Assembly (NCBI GenBank): GCA_022559985.1
Contig: JAFJTR010000002.1
Location: forward strand, 434,001-498,000
Length of the DNA: 64,000 bases
From: Parastagonospora avenae f. sp. tritici 18332-5
Lineage: Eukaryota > Ascomycota > Dothideomycetes > Pleosporales > Phaeosphaeriaceae
Direction: 5' to 3'
Under the pieces are notes generated by a model that did not search any database, was not told the origin of the DNA, and saw nothing but the letters and a program-made list of their open reading frames with translations. Numbering within the stretch: position 1 is the stretch's first letter; every line of letters starts with the position of its first letter. A program made the position numbers and the translations under genes. This document shows positions 40,956 to 51,228 of the stretch, in pieces.

Positions 40956-42535
40956 TTACATTTTGCGGAAGCAAAGTGATGCGTTGGTCCCTCCAAACCC
41001 AAAGCTGTTCGAGAGTGCTACACTAGTCTTGTGTTGCTGTGCAACGAGCGCAACATAGTTACAGTCAAAATCCTCGGAAGGACTGCCTGGGCTGTGTAGG
41101 TTAAGCGTTGGCGGAAGAGTGTTCTACAAGGATTAGTGCTAACGCTCCGTCAATCGAGAGACTACTTACGTTGTGCATTGCGAGGACAGTGAATATTGCT
41201 TCGACACTTCCGGCAGCGCCCAGAAGGTGTCCAATAGCTCCCTTAGTACTGCTGACGTTGATTTCGGATGTCTTTGACTTCCCATTCTCGCCAAGTAGCA
41301 GCTCTTTGATCGCTCTGTTCTCAGCAGCATCGCCTAACGATGTACTGGTAGCGTGCGCATTAACATAATCGACATCACTAGGCTTTATACCAGCATGTCG
41401 AAGAGCATGCTTCATAGCGAGGCGCGGACCTTGACCATCTTCGCGAGGCGCTGTCATGTGATGTGCATCGCTGGAGAGACCGTAGCCAGCCACTTCGGCA
41501 TAGATATTGGCGCCTCTTTGCTTCGCGTGCTCGAGTTCCTAAGCCTGTCAGCTTTATGACTTGATACACTTTAGATGGCAGACCTCAAGCACAACAACGC
41601 CAGCGCCCTCACCGATAACAAAACCTGCCCTGTCTTTGTCGAATGGTCGACTCGCTTCGGTCGGGTAATTGTTCCAGTCCGTGGCCAGACTCCTTGCTCG
41701 TGCGAATCCCGAGATGGCGAGTGGATGTATACAAGACTCGGCGCCTCCAGCGACCATGACATCTGCGTCGCCAAATTGGATCAGGCGAGCGGCATCGCCA
41801 ATACTGTGTGCACCAGTGGTGCAGGCTGTAGTTGCCGCGTGGTTTGGGCCTTTGAAACCATGTCGCATAGAAACATGGCCTGCAGCAAGATTGATTAAAA
41901 GCCTGGGCACGAAAAGCGGAGACACCTTGCGGTAGCCCTGAAAATGATCAGTCAATAGAGAAGAATATTGGTGAAGGAACACCTACTCCTTTCTCAAACG
42001 CGACCGTAGTTTCGTAGACATCATCTAAGCTACCAATGCCTGAGCCCATGTAGACGCCCTGGTTTGATGATTAGTGATGTCGCCCAGGAACAGGTATATA
42101 TCATACCGTGGCCTCGAGATCCGCCTCCTTCTTCGGGAGCCAGCCTGCGTCGTTAAGAGCTTCTTCTGATGCAACCATGGCATATTGCGCGAACCGAGCC
42201 ATACGGCGCTCGTCCTAACAATTATGAGCTAAGGCAGTCTTTTCTTGGACCGACTCACATACCGTAGGGCTCAGGCCATACTCTCTCGCATTCCATTTTC
42301 CGTCCTCTTTGCTTCCTTCGGACACAAGAGCAGCAATCTGGCTTGGAAGCGTGGCAAAATCAGGACTTCGATCTTTGATGGAGACAATGCCGCAATGGCC
42401 TTCAATGAGGCGTTTCCATGTTCGGCAGACACCTTGGAGACATCAGCAAGCGCCTGGCAGCTGAGGGGGATAATGTGTCCCACCTATTCCCAACGGCGTC
42501 ACTAGCCCTAAGCCTGTCACTACCACCCTTCGCAT
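40956..42535 (-). CDS. CEM1: Mitochondrial 3-oxoacyl-ACP synthase (CEM1), 7 exons (430 aa)
   Basis: Beta-ketoacyl-ACP synthase of mitochondrial type II fatty-acid synthesis, which supplies octanoyl-ACP for lipoate. Start MRRVVVTGLGLVTPLGIG. The active-site Cys is in NHAATTACTTGAHSIGDA, the catalytic His residues in VNAHATSTSLGD and STKGAIGHLLGAAG, and the C-terminal SFGFGGTNASLCF is intact. Exons: 42535-42484, 42432-42263, 42214-42107, 42058-41987, 41937-41584, 41538-41170 and 41123-40956. Introns are 45-51 nt; most donors are regular (GTGGGA, GTATGT, GTATGA, GTAGGT, GTAAGT), but intron 5 begins GTCTGC. Every junction restores the conserved family sequence, and the exon lengths sum to 431 codons. 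Confidence 0.95.
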
Positions 42536-43435
42536 TGCATTTCGTTGATGCGATTATCGTGACGGGCAATGGGCAACGCGTGGTGACAGCTCGAGTGGCG
42601 CTTGGGCCATGTTCTAGCCACATGTGGCTCACCTGAATCTTCGCTCCCATGTCCTCCGTCTGCTAAACCTCCTAAAATCGACTCTGCACTTGATGAACAT
42701 ATCGCAATTACGGAAAGACTTCGAGTAGGCAGTCGCTTGTATGTAACGCTGCAATTTGAAAAGACCAGCAAATCCTGAGGTCGCTGGGACGTGTTCCTTC
42801 GCTGCGCGTCAGTAGCGTCTACTCGTGCGGAAGCGATGCACTATGAGTGAGAATATAAGGATCAGATGAATCATGGGTCGAGAACTGCAGATTATTCTCC
42901 CTAGGCTATGTCTTCACCTGCAAACTTACCAAGTCCGAGTGTTTCCGTTCGTTCGTCCGGGTACAGTACGGGTCTTGTTCTTCATCAATGTAATGCAAGC
43001 ATGGAACGACCAGGAGCATACATGTTATCCACACAGAGCAGCGGCTACTCGTGCAAAATTTGCAACACTCCATGAAGTTGTTCTTCACTTCGAATCATCT
43101 GACTTTACTTGTCGATGTATACTCTGCATTATCACAGAAAGCTGTGTAGCTGCATGCAAATGAACACTTTGAAGACGCGGACTAAGAGACGATAGCATGA
43201 GGAAATAAAATAAATAAAATGCGGATGCACTGACGAGGCTGATGAGCAAGACTGACCTGATCAAACCTGTCATTACACAATTTTTTACCTCAACCCAGCA
43301 CAACATGCAGCCTCATGTGGGGCACATCTACATATTACCCCTCCCCACATATCGCCCTGTAGAAAGTATGTAAGCCTTGAGAGACGTATATGTAACCAGT
43401 CGATCCCACTTTACCAGACACTATCCATCTTCATC
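42536..43435. other. Divergent region between CEM1 and the FAD monooxygenase gene
   Basis: 900 bp between two start codons. No convincing gene. Presumably holds the promoters of both flanking genes; a CT-rich stretch precedes the monooxygenase ATG (about 43330-43430). Confidence 0.4.
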
Positions 43436-44716
43436 ATGGCTTCGTTTCCCCGCCGCCCCCCCTCCAACATAACCGTTCTGATCGTCGGCGCCGGCTTTGC
43501 CGGCATCGCAGCAGCAATTGAATGCACCCGCAAAGGCCACACCCCCATAATCCTCGAAAAAGCCTCCTCAATCGACGAAATCACACGCTACGGCGACATC
43601 ATCTCCTTCGACCCCAACGGCGCACGCAACTTCGAGCGCTGGCCGGGCGTCATCGAAGCCATGCAGAAAGTCGCGCGCCAAACAAATTGGCTGGACTTGT
43701 ACTCGTGGAAAGGCGAGTTTGTGGCGAGGCAGAGTTTTGAGGGGGAGAAGGGGTGGGGGCCCAGGATTAATGGGCACAGGGGCGAGTTGTATGGGATTAT
43801 GTATGCGCATGCGGTTGAGAGGGGGGTGGAGATTAGGCTGGGGCAGAGGGTTACGGATTATTTTGAGGATGGGGAGAGGGCTGGGGTGGTTGTCAATAGC
43901 GAAGAAATGACTGCGGATGTTGTTATTGCGGCGGAGGGTGTGAGGTCGCGGGGTCGCAAGATTGTGCTGGGATTTGATGATAAGCCGAAGAGTTCGGGAT
44001 ATGCGGTTTATAGATCCTGGTTCTCGGGCGATGCAGTCAGGGGTAACCCCTTGTTGAGGCATCTCGTAGATGGCGATTCACATACGGGGTTCATTGGACC
44101 GGATCTGCACTTCCTTGTGTCGTCTTTGAAGGGTGGGAAGGAGTTCAATTGGGTGTTCACGCATAAGGATGATGGGAACATCGAAGAAAGCTGGCAGTTT
44201 CCTGGGAGAGTTGAGGACTGTCTCAAGTACGTGGAAGGCTGGGCGCCCATCGTACAGGAGATTGTTAGATCAACGCCAAAGGGCGCAAGGCTCATCGACC
44301 ACAAGCTCGTCTTTCGCGATCCTCTGCCGACATTTATTTCGCCAAAATGTCGAATTGTGTTAATTGGAGATGCAGCACATCCATTCTTACCGACATCGAT
44401 CCAGGGCGCCAGTCAATCTATTGAGGATGGTGTGGTTCTAGCAGCGTGCTTGGAAATGGCCGGGAAGAAAGACGTGCCTTTGGCCATCAGAGCATATGAG
44501 GAAATACGATACGAAAGAGTACACAAGGCGCAAGCAACGGGTGTGAAGACGAGAGAGAAGTGGCACAAAGCCAATTGGGACGAGATTGCAAAGACACCAG
44601 AAGCGATACACTTGACAAGAGAAGCTTGGCTGTTGAATTTTGACGCGGAGAAGGATTGTTACGAAAGATTCGAACGGCTCGCGAAAGGATTGCAGAGCGG
44701 GCGTGCTCAGCTCTAG
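43436..44716 (+). CDS. FAD-dependent aromatic-ring-type monooxygenase (426 aa)
   Basis: Class A flavoprotein monooxygenase of the salicylate-hydroxylase/PHBH type. The N-terminal Rossmann motif is VLIVGAGFAGIAAAIEC with the acidic ribose contact ILEKASS, then a central ADVVIAAEGVRSRGR (the DG-motif position), and a second FAD contact IVLIGDAAHPFLPTSIQGASQSIEDG near residue 310. No signal peptide or membrane segment is visible, so it is probably cytosolic. It fits hydroxylation of a phenolic or a related secondary metabolite. Single exon, length typical. No PKS or other backbone gene is adjacent. Confidence 0.92.
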   Translation: MASFPRRPPSNITVLIVGAGFAGIAAAIECTRKGHTPIILEKASSIDEITRYGDIISFDPNGARNFERWPGVIEAMQKVARQTNWLDLYSWKGEFVARQSFEGEKGWGPRINGHRGELYGIMYAHAVERGVEIRLGQRVTDYFEDGERAGVVVNSEEMTADVVIAAEGVRSRGRKIVLGFDDKPKSSGYAVYRSWFSGDAVRGNPLLRHLVDGDSHTGFIGPDLHFLVSSLKGGKEFNWVFTHKDDGNIEESWQFPGRVEDCLKYVEGWAPIVQEIVRSTPKGARLIDHKLVFRDPLPTFISPKCRIVLIGDAAHPFLPTSIQGASQSIEDGVVLAACLEMAGKKDVPLAIRAYEEIRYERVHKAQATGVKTREKWHKANWDEIAKTPEAIHLTREAWLLNFDAEKDCYERFERLAKGLQSGRAQL

Positions 44717-45507
44717 ACAGCGCTGAAAATTCGCCTCGTGGACATGCTACTGACGAGTATAACCTCGGGAGTCATGAGATGGGTATCGGCATAGGATAGA
44801 GGAGAAGAGAATAGTGAATGACGTAAGCCAGGACTCCCCTTTCGCAGGAATAGGCCCAATCCGGACTGCCAATGCAAAGACCGAGGCCGTAGTAATGCAG
44901 TTACAAATTTGGTTGCGTCGCGCCAGAGAAAACTTTCTGCAATGCGGTCATCCGAAGGATACGCCACCAGGTTCCCGCAGTCATTGTGCGCGCTCTGTTT
45001 GAACTCGGCGTGGCATTAGAAAGCAAGTGTCATCTTATATAGGAGCTTCAGGAAACCCGACAACTTATCAGTGCGCAACGAATTAGTGAAATGACCCCAA
45101 AGTTGGACAGCTTGACTCAATTGCGCCTAGACAGTACTTACAATGCTCACAACAGCGCGCCCGAACCAATGCAGCACCTGGTGACACTTTCCCCATAATC
45201 TCCTCTTATCTCCTCATATGTGGACCCTTCGCGAGCCCTTAGCCATTAGAAAAAATGCTTTAATGCATGCGTACTTGACTAGCCGACCCGCTCGTGCATC
45301 TGGTTCGTCATAGACCTAATTAAGACCTCCGGGGTGTTTACACCACCTGCCTCTTGGGGAATACACAACGCACGTGATTTCTTGCAAACAAGGGTGCCCT
45401 TTCGCAGTGAATGATAACCAGCAGGCGCAGTTTGCAAGAATAAATTCTACGAGGTGTGCGCTCTCCCATTCACACTCGACAACACTGAAAATCGGTTCGG
45501 CTTCAAA
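44717..45507. other. Intergenic region
   Basis: About 790 bp between the monooxygenase and carboxylesterase genes on the same strand. No gene recognised; presumably contains the esterase promoter. Confidence 0.4.
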
Positions 45508-47266
45508 ATGCAGCTTACAATTCTCCTCGTCTTGGCTACGGCTGCGACTGTGTCGACTCGCGGTCTTGTCGTCAAAAACTCGGATGCCGTTGAGTATGCT
45601 GGTGTCGTAGATCAAGACATCGACATGTTCCTGGGCATTCCCTACGCTCAGGACACCAGCGGCGCCAGTCGATTCAAGCCACCGCGTCCATACGTACCCG
45701 CTCCAGGTGAGAAGATCGATGCCACCGAGCGCGGCCCTGCCTGCCCGCAACCCATGGGCCGGTTGTCGCCTCCTCTGGCACTTGTCAACATCACAGAGGT
45801 GTCTGAGGACTGTTTGAATCTGAATATCGCGAGACCTAGAGGCGTACCTGGTCCTCTGCCCGTGGCGATTTATCTCCATGGCGGCAGCTTTTGGTAATGA
45901 CATTCCATGTCCAGACCACACGCAGGACATTCACTGATTTCCGGTATCGAAATTTAGGTATGGATCAAAGGACGAACCAACAACGGCACCGGCTGGGTTG
46001 ATTAAGCAGTCGGTCGAGAACGGGATGCCAATCATGCACGTCTCGGCCAACTACCGTCTGGGTTTCTTTGGCTTCGCACAGTCGGACACGCTTAAAAGCG
46101 AAGGTAGTGGAAATGCCGGCCTGCGTGATCAACGCCTTGCTGTCGAGTGGGTGCGGGACAACATCGCTTCCTTTGGCGGAGATCCAGGAAAGATCACCAT
46201 CTTTGGACAGTCCTCTGGTGGTCTTGCAGTCGGTATGCAGATCCTTGCGTACGGTGGATCAAAGCCTCTTCCCTTCCAGCAAGGCATTGCAGAGTCCCAG
46301 TCCCTCGAGCCAGGCATCACTGCGAATTTCACCATCGATGCCATGAGCGCGCTGGCGGACTACGTGGGCTGCAACTCAACCAGCGTGCACTCGCCAGAGA
46401 CAGTTGCGTGTCTCCGCGCGAAGGACACCGACACCCTGCTTGAAGCTGCCATAACCACGTATGCCAGCGACATCGCGCACAACATTGGCGACATTTGGCT
46501 GCCCGCCGTCGACGGCGACTTTCTGCCTGACGCTCCAAGCAAACTGATCGCCGAAGGGCGCATCGGAAACGCAACATTCATCACCGGATGGACCGAGGAT
46601 GACCTGAATTTCTACACCAACACAAGCATCGCAACGGCCGGCGACACGTACGACTTCATCCGCGCCTACCTCCCAGGGCTGAATCAGTCAAGCCTCGATG
46701 GCTTGCTGGGCATGTATCCCGTTTCGGAATTTGCACCAGCCACGAACCTAAGTGCAGAGTTCTTCCGCTCTGCGCGTATCTTCCGGGACGTCTTGATGGT
46801 GTGCCCGTCACTCCATCTCGGCGCTGCGTCTGCAAAGACGCATTCGAAGCCAGTGCATCACTACAACTTCAACCAAACCGTCGTGGACCAGATCCTCGAC
46901 CCCATGAACAAGGTTTCCGGTCTAGGTGCAGGCCACACGTCGGAGTTCGCATACGTATTCGATAGTTTTCGGGCATACGATGATGCGGGATTCCCAGTCA
47001 AGGAGACTCCAAAGGACCACGAGCTTATGGAGCGTGCAAGTCGGTCTTGGAGCACGTTCTTTGCTACTGGCAGCCCGGGGAGTAAGCTCTACGCTACGTT
47101 GCAAGATTGGTCTGGAGCATACACATCCAGCGACGGGCCGTTCATCATGACAATTGGTGGTCCGCACGAGGGAATGAGCCCGGCTGGTGGACCTGAGGGT
47201 CAGAGGTTGAGTGAGCGATGTCGTTTCTTGAACGATGCTGCGATAATCGAAGCCCTAGGATACTAG
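45508..47266 (+). CDS. Secreted type-B carboxylesterase/lipase, 2 exons (564 aa)
   Basis: A signal peptide (MQLTILLVLATAATVSTRG) opens a full-length type-B carboxylesterase. Visible marks: FLGIPYAQ, the SEDCLNLNIARP signature, oxyanion YLHGGSFW, nucleophile FGQSSGGLA (Ser near 213), the Glu-containing GWTEDDLNFY and the His-containing GAGHTSEFAYVF. Exons are 45508-45893 and 45958-47266; the 64-nt intron (GTAATG..TAG) splits the Trp codon of HGGSFWYG and removes a TAA. Start chosen because it opens the signal peptide. Substrate unknown; extracellular esters, lipids or plant-derived phenolic esters are possible. Ends tail-to-tail with the EVE-domain gene. Confidence 0.93.
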
Positions 47267-47377
47267 AGGTGGCTGGTGTTGCGTGGTATTGCGGCCAGTA
47301 GTTGGATATTTGAAGGAAAAAGGCAATACGGCCTAAAAGCAAGACGCTGATGGATAGTTGAACAAACATCCCCCCGA

Positions 47378-48288
47378 TCAGGCTTCCTCTTGTCCTGCGC
47401 CTTCTGTCTCCCCATCTTTTGTGCCATCTTTCTCCCCTGCCAACCCCAATATGAAGTCCCACTCCTCTTTCCTAACCCTACATACGCTCAATCTCGAATT
47501 GGTCACCAACTGCATCCCTTCCAACTCCCCTCCGCTGCCCGCATGACTCTTGATCGTAGCCAAATCAACCACATCATCAAACTTCTTGACAAAGTCGACG
47601 CCTACACAGTACCACTTCGGCTTCTCCCTGTCGCTCTTTGCGTCATAGTACGGGTCCTTCTTATCAAAAGCCGTCTCGTCCACTTTCGCTTCCTCAGCTA
47701 CTCGCAGTATACCGACAACGCCTGAAGGCTTGGCATTGGAGTGATAAAAGAAGCCTAGATCGCCCTTGCGCATGGCTTGCATGTTGTTGCGGGCCTGGGG
47801 GTTGCGCACGCCGCCCCAGGGCTCGGGGACTGTGCATGCGGCGAGGTCGTCGATAGAGAAGGCGACATTGACGCCGTTTTCATAACGCGGGAGGGGCTCG
47901 GCCTTGAGCAGCCAGAAGACTTCTTGGTTGCCGTTGGCGTCGCGATTGCTCTCTGAAGCTGAGGTGGGAGGCGGTATTGCCTTTGAAGGCTTGGCTACCT
48001 TTGAGGGGGCTTTGGGAGCTTGTCGTGCTGGCTTTGCGGCTTTCTTTGGGGGCGGTGAACTGTTCATTCGAGTCGCATTAGCTGGATGATCGACCGATGA
48101 TTGCATTGAGCTTACTCTTCATCTTCATCGTCATCGTCATGCTCCTTCTCTTCCCTCACTCGCTTGCGACGCGTCGTTTGCGCGCCTTCGCGCTTCGCCG
48201 ATTTCTTCTCAGCCTCAGACGAATCGCTCTCATTGTATTTTGGGACTGTCGACGTCGTTTGACGCGTCGATCTACGCGTACTGGTCAT
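47378..48288 (-). CDS. EVE-domain protein (thymocyte nuclear protein 1-like), 2 exons
   Basis: The C-terminal half is an EVE (PUA-like) domain: VFWLLKAEPLPR, WGGVRNPQARNNMQAMRKGDLGFFYHSN, GVVGILRVAEEA, WYCVGVDFVKKF, and RLSVCRVRKEEWDFIL. EVE domains bind modified bases in DNA or RNA; the human relative is THYN1. The N-terminal part is a basic/acidic, Lys/Ala/Pro-rich, probably nuclear and disordered tail. Exon 1 is 48288-48116 (MTSTRRSTRQTTSTV.. with an acidic DDDDED run); exon 2 is 48059-47378. The 56-nt intron (GTAAGC..CAG) joins DEDEE to DSPPPKK in phase. About 284 aa. A gene ending in the same convergent zone as the carboxylesterase. Confidence 0.92.
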
Positions 48289-49054
48289 GATGATGGTGAT
48301 TTACTGATGTGGGCGGCGGGAGAGGGTGATACACGTGCGAAGTCCGTCTCGGCATCATGCATGTCAATCATTGGCTCGGGCGCACTACAACATGCATCAG
48401 CACAGTGACATCGCCTGAGTTACCCCAAACGTTCACCATTTTCCGAGAATGCCTTAATGATCAGGTTTTGATTGCGCTACCGATCTCTCAATTCTACTCG
48501 CATGGCTGTGTAGCGATTCGACAACCAATCAATCATGACGTAGCCGCGGGTTTGCTCGAAGGCGTCGCACAGCAGAGTGTCGATATCTATTGCGGACCAG
48601 AGTGGTGACATTGAAGCGTCCGAAGTAGTACCTTTCTACGGCCGAATCCAACTTCTCTGTCCTCTATATCTGACGTGCCAATATGCCGAGGCGACATGCA
48701 GCCGCGGTTCCTGTTTGATATCAGGCCCACAGCTCGCACGAATCTACGCGATTAATTAATAATGGACGCATCTACAAATGTGCCTCTCCTCCGAGCACAT
48801 CGCCCTCTAACGTACAAGAGCCTCTAGAAACGTGCATAAGGCCCCGCTTTGTCCCGACGATGCCCAGCAAAGAGGGTCCACCGCCGACTAACTTACTAGT
48901 CTCGCCGGACCACGGTAGGCTGGCGACGTTAAACTTAACCAGACCGTGACTACTTAAACCTTCGTATCAACGTCAGGCTTTGAGCTTTATATGCATTCAA
49001 TTCATATCTCTGTATTTCACTGTATCTAACAAAACCTGAAACACGCAAGTCACA
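48289..49054. other. Divergent region between EVE and epoxide-hydrolase genes
   Basis: 766 bp between start codons. Contains AT-rich stretches near 48750-48770 and pyrimidine-rich stretches just before the epoxide hydrolase ATG. No gene recognised. Confidence 0.4.
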
Positions 49055-50065
49055 ATGGACGCTTTCAACAAAAAGACACTAAAGACCTCTCGAGGCTACA
49101 CATATACATACTACACCGCAGATGGCGACAAGTCCCTGCCAACCCTCTTCTTCTCACATGGCTGGCCCGATCACGCGGCAATGTGGAAGAACGTAGCAAC
49201 CTCGCTTCGCTCCACGGGACATCCCATCATCATACCCGATCTTCTGGGCTACGATGGCACGGACAAACCCACCGATCCAGCCGCGTACAAATGGAACTTG
49301 ATGACGCAGGACCTCATTGAAATCATCGACACCGAAAAATTCAGCAAGGTCATCTCCATCGGCCATGACTGGGGCTCCGTCTGCGCGTCTCGCCTCTACA
49401 ACCACCACCCAGACCGTGTTATGGGTCTTGTACTGCTCAACGTCGCATATTCTCCCCCTACCCGCCAACCATTCAATCTGGACCAAGCGAACGCGATGAT
49501 GCAAAAAATCTTTGGAAACCCGCTGTTCAGCTACTGGTACCTTCTCACCGCTCCCGACGGTCCAGAGATCCTAAAGAATCATCTGGATCGCCTGCACAAC
49601 GCCATGCACGGGACCGCCGAGACAATGAAGAAGTTCTTCACGACCCCGGACGCTATGCGCGAGTACCTCGTCAACGGCGGCGACGACTTCGAACTCCGCC
49701 CATACGCCCGGGATCCAAAGTTCAAACAGGAGTTCATCGACCGCTTCACGCGCGACGGATTCGAGGGCGCCGTGTGCTGGTACAAGGTCAACACGGAGAA
49801 CCACCAGTACGAGAGCGACAAGCAGCTTCCAGAGTCCGCGGATAAGGTTAATGTGCCTGTCTTGTACATGGGAGGAAAAGACGATGCTGTTTGCCGGCCT
49901 GAGGCGATGATTCCGGCGATCAAGGCGGGCTTGTTACCGCAGCTGGAACAGGCGAACTTGATTGATGCGGCGCATTGGACGCCGTATGAGGCGAGCGAAG
50001 AGGTTTCTGCGAATATCAAGAGTTGGCTGGCCAAACATTTCGCGAAGCAGACGGGCAATCTGTAA
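49055..50065 (+). CDS. Soluble epoxide hydrolase, alpha/beta-hydrolase fold (336 aa)
   Basis: Hydrolyses epoxides to diols through a covalent ester on an Asp nucleophile. HGWPD (oxyanion) occurs near residue 32. The nucleophile elbow IGHDWGSVCASRL puts the Asp near 105. Lid tyrosines are plausible in FSYWYLL and VCWYKVN. The acid is in MGGKDDAVCRPE and the His in AAHWTPYEA. No signal peptide, so probably cytosolic or peroxisomal; the C-terminus (QTGNL) lacks a clear SKL. Single exon; start is the first ATG after a CA-rich leader. The gene is tail-to-tail with the next minus-strand ORF. Confidence 0.93.
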   Translation: MDAFNKKTLKTSRGYTYTYYTADGDKSLPTLFFSHGWPDHAAMWKNVATSLRSTGHPIIIPDLLGYDGTDKPTDPAAYKWNLMTQDLIEIIDTEKFSKVISIGHDWGSVCASRLYNHHPDRVMGLVLLNVAYSPPTRQPFNLDQANAMMQKIFGNPLFSYWYLLTAPDGPEILKNHLDRLHNAMHGTAETMKKFFTTPDAMREYLVNGGDDFELRPYARDPKFKQEFIDRFTRDGFEGAVCWYKVNTENHQYESDKQLPESADKVNVPVLYMGGKDDAVCRPEAMIPAIKAGLLPQLEQANLIDAAHWTPYEASEEVSANIKSWLAKHFAKQTGNL

Positions 50066-50229
50066 ATCGCATGCGGCCTACGCAGTCCAACGAAAGACTT
50101 GCGCAGGCCAAATGAAAGACTCGCGAATATCACCGCTGTTCAGGACGAGGCAAAGAAACCGAAAAGTAAACGGGTTTGAATGGAAATCTCCCCAAATGTG
50201 AACTAAAAGCTACTCCAGGTCTGAAGGTA

Positions 50230-50799
50230 TCACCATCTGCCATCCTCTCCCTTAATCCCCCCCAACCCAACCCCAACCTTAACCACCCTCCCCTTCTCCC
50301 CCCTCACCCTCCTCCCAACCCCCTTCAACCTCTTCACAACCCCATCCTCCACATTCGGCTCCACCCAACAACACCCCCTCGCCTGCTCGCCCGCCACCAC
50401 AAAAAACCAAACCATCAACGCCTCCAAATCCCCCACATCCTCGCACTGCTGAAACTCGTCGTCGAAATCAACATCCTCCCACACCTCGCTGATCGTGAAC
50501 GCTCGCCGATGCTCAGCCTCCACGGGCGTCTCCTCGTGCTCCGCGTCGTAGATGTAGATGTGTATGGTGGGCGAGGACAGGCCGCCCGGTTGGATGTGCG
50601 CCCAGGCTGAGTAGGTCGAGTACACGCTTTGGGGCGTGAAGTCGCCGATGCGGATGGTGTAGGCGAGGTAGTCGGTTTTCCAGCGGTCGAGGCGGATGGT
50701 GAGGCCGGAGATGCTGGGGAGGTGGAGGGCGATGTTGGGGCCGATTCGGGTTTGGAGGGCGGAGAGGGCGGAGGGGAATGGGGAGGGCGTTGATGACAT
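50230..50799 (-). CDS. Hypothetical fungal protein (189 aa)
   Basis: Single-exon frame with non-random composition. The N-terminal part has beta-strand-like blocks (LPSISGLTIRLDRWKTDYLAYTIRIGDF), then THIHIYIYDAEHEE-type and SEVWEDVDFDDEF acidic stretches, and a basic Gly-rich C-terminus (KRLKGVGRRVRGEKGRVVKVGVGLGG). I do not recognise a domain. The frame on the opposite strand is also open because of repeated C-rich sequence, but only this strand gives a balanced protein and a suitable ATG. No signal peptide or membrane segment. Confidence is moderate. Confidence 0.6.
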   Translation of the reverse strand: MSSTPSPFPSALSALQTRIGPNIALHLPSISGLTIRLDRWKTDYLAYTIRIGDFTPQSVYSTYSAWAHIQPGGLSSPTIHIYIYDAEHEETPVEAEHRRAFTISEVWEDVDFDDEFQQCEDVGDLEALMVWFFVVAGEQARGCCWVEPNVEDGVVKRLKGVGRRVRGEKGRVVKVGVGLGGIKGEDGRW

Positions 50800-51228
50800 T
50801 TTGAGTGTTGGTGGTGATGGTTGGTGGATGGAGGGGTTGAGGGGAAGTCGTTAAGGTAGATCGTGTATGGTATTTGTTGTGGGTTTTGTTTGCTGGGTGC
50901 TTGATGGTGGTGGGCGGGTGTGAAGGGAAGTTTTGTAGAAAGCAGACAGGTGATTGCTGGTAGCAAGCTTTGGAGGAAGATGCGTAATGACGTTTGGTGG
51001 AGTGAGTAATTTCCAGTGTCGAGCTGAAGCGGCCATGAAAGATTCTTACTGCGTAATTACATTCGCCGAGGCGTGTATAATCTCAGGTCTCGTGCTCTAA
51101 TAGGAACATGCCCCACTTGAATGCTATACTTCATCGCCATTGATACTATCGGAGTTAACCAGTCTCAATGATTATCGTTTGTATCAAATCACATTTCCCA
51201 TCTAACTCCTTTATCTGCCCACCCCCCT
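50800..51228. other. Intergenic region
   Basis: About 430 bp between the hypothetical protein start and the end of the RING/ZZ gene (both minus strand). T/G-rich near 50810-50900. No gene recognised. Confidence 0.4.

Noticed and set aside
43436..50065. Calling the enzyme group a secondary-metabolite gene cluster
   Set aside because: No PKS, NRPS, terpene synthase, transporter or pathway-specific Zn-cluster regulator is present in the interval.
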